Shown here piece by piece: positions 59,866 through 64,000 of a DNA stretch of 64,000 nucleotides. How positions within the stretch are numbered: position 1 is the stretch's first letter; each line of letters opens with the position of its first letter. The position numbers and the translations under genes are program-made. The notes under the pieces are model-generated. The model did no database searches and was not told the DNA's origin. It saw only the letters and a program-made list of their open reading frames with translations. Source of the DNA: Bacillota bacterium (GTDB lineage Bacteria; Bacillota; Clostridia; Christensenellales; SZUA-584); contig JAEWTW010000007.1 of NCBI GenBank assembly GCA_023397655.1, positions 62,001 to 126,000 on the forward strand, given 5' to 3'.

Positions 59866-60603
59866 ATGGCGGTGCGGCGGAGGCTCTGGCTCATGGCGGC
59901 AATGGTGGCCGTATTGGTCTGTTTTGCCGCGGGCGGAAGCCTGCCGGGTCGGATGGGCCGGACACAGCCGCAGCCGGAGGCACGCGTCAGCGAAGAGGCG
60001 TTGTATCGCGGCAGTGAACAGATCGTGCTGGACATAAGGATACCCGTGGTGTCGGGTTTGGGAGACAGGAAACTGGAGCGCATGCTGAATGGACGGGTGC
60101 GCGCGCAGGTGGACGCGGCGCGCGCGGCGGCGGAGGCCGAGGCGACCGCGTTGTGGCAAGAGGCGAAGTGGGATGGCTTTCTCCCATGGCTGTACGTTTT
60201 CCACGCGGACTATGAGGCGTACAGCGTGCGCGGCGTGCTGTCGATGCGGGTGACGGCGGCGCTGGACAACGGCGGCACAGGGCTGCCGCACACGGTTTAT
60301 TATAATGTGGATGTCGCAAAACACAGGTGGCTTTGTCTGGATGATCTGTTTGTGTCGGAGGCGTACAAGGACGTGATCAGCGCGTATATAAACTGCCAGA
60401 TTTCTGATGATGAGCGGTTTTTGCCTGAGGCGTTCCATGGCGTGTCCCGGGATACCTCGTTCTTCGTCCGTGACGGACGGCTGCACATTGCTTTTGCGAA
60501 GTATGAAATTGCGGACGGCATGACGGGCGAGCCCGTATTCGACATTCCGCCCGGACTGCTGCGCGGGCTGGTAAAGCCGGAATACGCACGGCAGCTGCTG
60601 TGA
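59866..60603 (+). CDS. DUF3298/RsiV-like exported protein
   Basis: 245 residues. A basic start and hydrophobic segment (about 8-26) suggest export or anchoring. The rest has a DUF4163/DUF3298-type layout: IVLDIRIPVVSGL near the start, VYYNVDVAKHRWLCLDDLF in the middle and LHIAFAKYEIA near the end, as in anti-sigma factor RsiV and PdaC-like proteins. No sigma gene is adjacent. ATG at 59866 has gggaggcgg; 59848 is an alternative. Confidence 0.75.
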   Translation: MAVRRRLWLMAAMVAVLVCFAAGGSLPGRMGRTQPQPEARVSEEALYRGSEQIVLDIRIPVVSGLGDRKLERMLNGRVRAQVDAARAAAEAEATALWQEAKWDGFLPWLYVFHADYEAYSVRGVLSMRVTAALDNGGTGLPHTVYYNVDVAKHRWLCLDDLFVSEAYKDVISAYINCQISDDERFLPEAFHGVSRDTSFFVRDGRLHIAFAKYEIADGMTGEPVFDIPPGLLRGLVKPEYARQLL

Positions 60604-60622
60604 TCAGCTGCATACCGGTATA

Positions 60623-60647
60623 CAAAAAAGCCCCGGCAAACCGGGGC
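60623..60647 (-). terminator. Terminator of the C_GCAxxG_C_C gene
   Basis: A gccccgg/ccggggc stem with a 4-base loop is followed on the minus strand by T6. Confidence 0.85.
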
Positions 60648-60666
60648 CAATCTGAACAGTAACGGG

Positions 60667-61110
60667 TCAGCCTTGAGAGATGATGTCTTCCGCGATTTCC
60701 ACCGCGCTGGTGATAGCCGGCGGGCAGACGCTGTCATGCAGGCCGAGTTCGTTGATTTTCTGGGCATCCTCCGGTATACCGGGGTTGTAACCCAGCAGCT
60801 CTTTGCACATCAGTGTGCCATGGGCTTGCTGAAAGCGGGTGATGAATTCCATCGCTTTGGCGTTGCCGCGCTGTTTACCCTCCGTGTCGCACGGGGTGGA
60901 TGAACCGAAGCGAAGGCCCAGCGCCATCAGTGCGCCTGTGACCGCGCCGCACACCTCGCCGCAACGCATGCCGCCGCCGAAACCTGCCGCGCACTTGAGC
61001 GCCGTATCTTGATCGATTCCGAGTTCATCCGTGAAAGCGCCGAAAACGCTTTGCGCGCAGTTGAACTTATCCTGCGAGAACAGCTTGATCGCAACTTCCT
61101 TTTTGTTCAT
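60667..61110 (-). CDS. C_GCAxxG_C_C family protein
   Basis: 147 residues. NCAQSVFGAF, GFGGGMRCGEVCGAVTGALMALG, a Cys in LMCKELL and Cys in SVCPPAI define the family, thought to be redox or metal linked, with unknown reaction. The start follows ggagggtc. It stands downstream of the M29 peptidase in the same direction. Confidence 0.9.
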   Translation of the reverse strand: MNKKEVAIKLFSQDKFNCAQSVFGAFTDELGIDQDTALKCAAGFGGGMRCGEVCGAVTGALMALGLRFGSSTPCDTEGKQRGNAKAMEFITRFQQAHGTLMCKELLGYNPGIPEDAQKINELGLHDSVCPPAITSAVEIAEDIISQG

Positions 61111-61145
61111 GATGACCCTCCAAAATATATTTTTCAGCCGCTTGG

Positions 61146-62258
61146 CTAAACCAGATTTTCCTCATTGAGTACGGCCAGCTCGCCTAAGAAACGCCCGTCC
61201 TTGCGGATCAGCTCGCCGTCGAAGTATATCTCGCCGCCGCCGTATTCAGGACGCTGTATGCAGACGAGGTCCCAATGAACCGCACTGCGGTTGCCGTTGT
61301 CGGCATCGTCGTAGGCGTTGCCCGGCGTAAAGTGGAAAGAACCGGCGATTTTTTCGTCAAACAGCGTATCACACATCGGGTTAAGTATATACGGATTAAC
61401 GCCCAGCGCGAATTCTCCGATGTATCGCGCACCGGCGTCCGTATCAAGAATTTCGTTAACGCGCTTTGTATCGTTCGCGGAAGCGTTGACGATTTTGCCA
61501 TCTTTAAACTCGAAAGATATATTTTCGAACTTAAAGCCGCGTTCAATGGACGGGGTGTTATAGGTGAGGCGGCCATTCACGCTGTCTTTCACGGGTGCGG
61601 TATATATTTCTCCGTCTGGTAAATTCATATGACCGGAGCATTTTTTGATATTTATGCCTTTGACCGAGAACTGAAGGTCGGTGCCGGGGCCTTTGATGTG
61701 TACGTTGTCTGTCTTGGCAAGGCGCGTCTGCATGACATCCATTGCGCGGTCCATCTTGGCATAATCCAGCGTACAGACGTTGAAGTAAAGATCCTCGAAA
61801 GCTTCTGTGCTCATGTTGGCCATTTGGGCAAACGAAGGGTTGGGATAACGGAGGACAACCCAGCGCGTGTTGGGAATCCGGTGCCCGAAGTGGACCCGTT
61901 TATAGTAGATGGACTCATACAGATTCATTTTATCATGCGGGACATCGCATAACTCCAGACTGTTATCACTGCCCCTGACGGATACATATGCCTGCATATC
62001 CTTCATCTTGTCTTCATCGTAACGCGTCATGGCTTCGATGTGCGCCTCGCTGGTGCCCAAAATGAGCGCACGGCGCATGGAGAGGAAATATGTGTTGATG
62101 AGCGGAATGCCGCCTGCTTCGTATGCTTTTTGGACGAGAAGCTTGCCTATTTCGGCCCCTGTATCGGTGGTTTCGATGAGTATTTTTTCACCCGGCTGCA
62201 GCTTTATCGAATAGTTAATGATGATATCAGCCAGCTTTTCAAGTCTTTTGTCTGTCAT
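61146..62258 (-). CDS. Aminopeptidase, M29 family (AmpS/PepS type)
   Basis: 370 residues, metallo-aminopeptidase. Family features: LQPGEKILIET near the start, RVHFGHR, the metal-binding Glu of GEFALG, and a final NRSAVHWDLV with His and Asp. It releases N-terminal residues from peptides. The ATG at 62258 follows aggagg; an ATG five codons upstream overlaps the site. Confidence 0.92.
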   Translation of the reverse strand: MTDKRLEKLADIIINYSIKLQPGEKILIETTDTGAEIGKLLVQKAYEAGGIPLINTYFLSMRRALILGTSEAHIEAMTRYDEDKMKDMQAYVSVRGSDNSLELCDVPHDKMNLYESIYYKRVHFGHRIPNTRWVVLRYPNPSFAQMANMSTEAFEDLYFNVCTLDYAKMDRAMDVMQTRLAKTDNVHIKGPGTDLQFSVKGINIKKCSGHMNLPDGEIYTAPVKDSVNGRLTYNTPSIERGFKFENISFEFKDGKIVNASANDTKRVNEILDTDAGARYIGEFALGVNPYILNPMCDTLFDEKIAGSFHFTPGNAYDDADNGNRSAVHWDLVCIQRPEYGGGEIYFDGELIRKDGRFLGELAVLNEENLV

Positions 62259-62278
62259 GAGTTCCTCCTGCAATATAA

Positions 62279-63193
62279 TTAGAAATTGATCTTTTCGTCT
62301 ATGATATAGATAGGCCGCCCTTTGGCCTCGTCATATATTCTGCCCAGGTAAAGCCCGAAAATGCCGAGGCAGACAAACAACATGCCGATCAGCAAAAAGA
62401 CAAGCGCGAACAGCACATGCATCAGCGGCCATATGAAGAGCGCCGTCAGCACGATGGAAATCACAAGATAGCACAGCGATAATAAAGTCAGCGCGATGCC
62501 GAGCGCCATGGGGGCTTTGAGCGGTTTGTTGGAGAAGGACGTGACGCCGTCGCCTGCGAGCTTGAGCATCTTTTTCAGCGAATATTTGGTCTGGCCCGCG
62601 GCGCGCTCATCGCGCACGAATTCGACGGGCTCCGCACGGAAGCCGGACCATGCCGCCATGCCGCGCAGAAATCGGTTTTTTTCGGGCATGGCGTTTAGTG
62701 TATCGCATACCTTGCGGTCGATCAGCCGGAAGTCGCCCGTGTTGGCGGGTATGTACTGTCCGCCCAGCGCCCGGAGTATGCGGTAGTAGCCCCAGGCTGT
62801 CAGCTTCTTGAACGCGGTCTCACCCTGACGCTTTACGCGCTGACCGTAGACGATGTCCGCGCCCGCTTCCCATTTCTTGACCATTTCAAGGATCACTTCC
62901 GGCGGGTCCTGCAGATCACAGTCGATGATGACGACGGCCTGTCCGGACGCGTTCGCCATACCGGCGGAAACCGCCTCCTGATGGCCGAAGTTGCGCGAGA
63001 AGCTGATCACGCGTACATGCTCGTCCTGCTCGGCGAGCTCTTTGAGCTGCTTGAGCGTATTATCCCGCGAGCCGTCGTTGACGAATATCAGCTCGTAATC
63101 TCCCAGCTTGTCCATGACGGCTTTGAGCCGCGGGTAGGACAGAGGCAGGACCTCCTGCTCGTTGAAGGCCGGTACGATGACGGAATATCTCAT
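62279..63193 (-). CDS. Glycosyltransferase family 2 (DPM1/GtrB-like)
   Basis: 304 residues. The GT-A domain has SVIVPAFNEQE, FVNDGSRD and a DCDLQDPPE metal site, as in polyisoprenyl-phosphate sugar transferases. Two C-terminal membrane helices (about 230-290) fit the GtrB/YkcC group. It would load a sugar onto a lipid carrier. The ATG follows agggagtg. Confidence 0.93.
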   Translation of the reverse strand: MRYSVIVPAFNEQEVLPLSYPRLKAVMDKLGDYELIFVNDGSRDNTLKQLKELAEQDEHVRVISFSRNFGHQEAVSAGMANASGQAVVIIDCDLQDPPEVILEMVKKWEAGADIVYGQRVKRQGETAFKKLTAWGYYRILRALGGQYIPANTGDFRLIDRKVCDTLNAMPEKNRFLRGMAAWSGFRAEPVEFVRDERAAGQTKYSLKKMLKLAGDGVTSFSNKPLKAPMALGIALTLLSLCYLVISIVLTALFIWPLMHVLFALVFLLIGMLFVCLGIFGLYLGRIYDEAKGRPIYIIDEKINF

Positions 63194-63344
63194 AAAGCAC
63201 TCCCTTGCGTAATAATCCAAATGCATTATATACCAGCGCGTCGGAATTTACAAAACGGAAAACCGCCAGTTATGTGAATTTTTTGTTGCATTTTGCCGGC
63301 ATCATGCCTTGCGGAGCCCGCCGCAGACAGGTAAAATTGTGTCA

Positions 63345-63350
63345 TATAAT
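63345..63350 (+). promoter_or_regulatory. Possible -10 box before the last gene
   Basis: TATAAT stands 22 bases before the start codon, without a good -35 box at the usual distance. Confidence 0.3.
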
Positions 63351-63372
63351 GTGTGTATTGGGGGGACTTATT

Positions 63373-64000
63373 ATGCTGGCTGTGATCGCCGTGTTCGACA
63401 GGAAGGATCTGAAGAAGACGTATACGCTCAAAGGCAAGCCGCTTGCGCAGACCGCGAAGGCGTTTGCGGATTATGAGACACGCGCGAAGGAGGTGACGGC
63501 GGCGGTCGTTTATCTCGTCGGGCGCACCAATGCCGCGGAACCGGCGGGCATGCTGACGGTGAAGGGCGTGTCGGCGGACGCGGACGGCATCACGCTGAGG
63601 TTCGAGGCATCCACCCGTTTGGAGCTGCTGTCGGGCGCGGTGTCGGACGAGGTGTACCGGCAGTCACGGGACAACGGCTGGCTGTCCGAGGAGGGATTCG
63701 CGCCGCACCTGGTGTTTATGGAGGCGGCGGCGTTTGATGTTTTTCAGCAGCGCGCGGTGCTGTGCGCCAAAATGGACGCGCTGACGGACGCGGGCGATCA
63801 CAAGGCGGCGGTGATGCTGTGCGCGCCGCTTAAGGTGGTGAAGGATGATCCGGTGCTGTGGGACTGCGCGGAAGTGCTTTATCGGCTGGGAAGGGCATGC
63901 AGCAAACTGGCGACCACGCTGCTGATCAAGGCGGCGGAGACCAAGAAGCTGGACCGATGCCGCCAGTACCGCGAGATGTGCGAGGTGTTCTTCAAGCGCG
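63373..64000 (+). CDS. Unknown protein, 3-prime end cut by the window
   Basis: The ATG follows ggggggac; at least 209 codons are open to the right edge. The visible part begins MLAVIAVFDRKDLKKTY and becomes mainly alpha-helical, with several Cys (e.g. VMLCAPL, DCAEVLYRLGRACS). The helical pairs recall TPR-type repeats, but no family is recognised. Codon use is like the neighbours. Confidence 0.75.
   Translation, partial: MLAVIAVFDRKDLKKTYTLKGKPLAQTAKAFADYETRAKEVTAAVVYLVGRTNAAEPAGMLTVKGVSADADGITLRFEASTRLELLSGAVSDEVYRQSRDNGWLSEEGFAPHLVFMEAAAFDVFQQRAVLCAKMDALTDAGDHKAAVMLCAPLKVVKDDPVLWDCAEVLYRLGRACSKLATTLLIKAAETKKLDRCRQYREMCEVFFKR

Noticed and set aside
59803..60486. Upstream extension of TspO
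   Set aside because: It is Arg/His-rich shadow sequence opposite the RsiV-like gene.

Overview
The window looks like chromosome of an endospore-forming, probably anaerobic member of the Clostridia (Bacillota) with a fairly high GC content. Reasons: SpoIIE, SpoIID, SpoVG, SpoVT and a SleB-type hydrolase; a T-box in front of ileS; the Bacillota block murB-PHP-rapZ-whiA-HPr/Crh; DUF1540 proteins; a GGGtGRT/Fe-S scaffold pair; and a TM1266-type hydrogenase regulator. No phage, insertion sequence, CRISPR array, rRNA or tRNA was recognised. Species cannot be named from the sequence alone.

Layout. 1-4.9 kb: ribose-type sugar/polyol ABC transporter (ATPase, permease, binding lipoprotein) with a sorbitol/xylitol-type dehydrogenase. 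4.9-12.1 kb: a promoter and a structured leader ending in an intrinsic terminator, then a P-II protein lacking Tyr51, a PotABCD polyamine transporter, a putrescine aminotransferase and a guanidino-modifying hydrolase. This is the most promising candidate for an undescribed system: a terminator-controlled RNA in front of a nitrogen-signal-coupled polyamine/guanidino operon. 12.5-13.1 kb: two overlapping DUF1540 genes, one only 55 codons. 13.2-21 kb: rho and a membrane acyltransferase-like protein; yigZ-tyrS, spoVG, yacL and carD.

21.5-30.3 kb: an FHA-FtsW/RodA-PBP elongation cassette, uvrC, then murB-PHP-rapZ-whiA-Crh-like. The HPr homologue has Arg15 instead of His15 and keeps Ser46. 30.4-38 kb: D-aminoacylase, lgt, a stack of six hairpins, GGGtGRT with an IscU-like scaffold, a UPF0158-like gene and spoIIE. 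38-46 kb: a SleB-like hydrolase, a large SpoIID protein with SH3 repeats and a TP-rich minisatellite, a cluster of four DnaA-box-like sites beside an AT palindrome, and ileS with its T-box.

46-64 kb: two unknown lipoproteins; a second promoter-leader-terminator unit ahead of a TM1266-type regulator and an NMT1-like binding protein; a CARDB-type surface protein; SDR and nitroreductase; an aconitase-ChrA-ChrA operon; SpoVT; peroxiredoxin; VOC; TspO; a C_GCAxxG_C_C protein; an M29 peptidase; a GT2 glycosyltransferase; and a truncated unknown gene at the right edge.

Start codons were chosen by Shine-Dalgarno spacing and family N-termini, so several genes are shorter than their longest open frame. 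Several starts are TTG or GTG.
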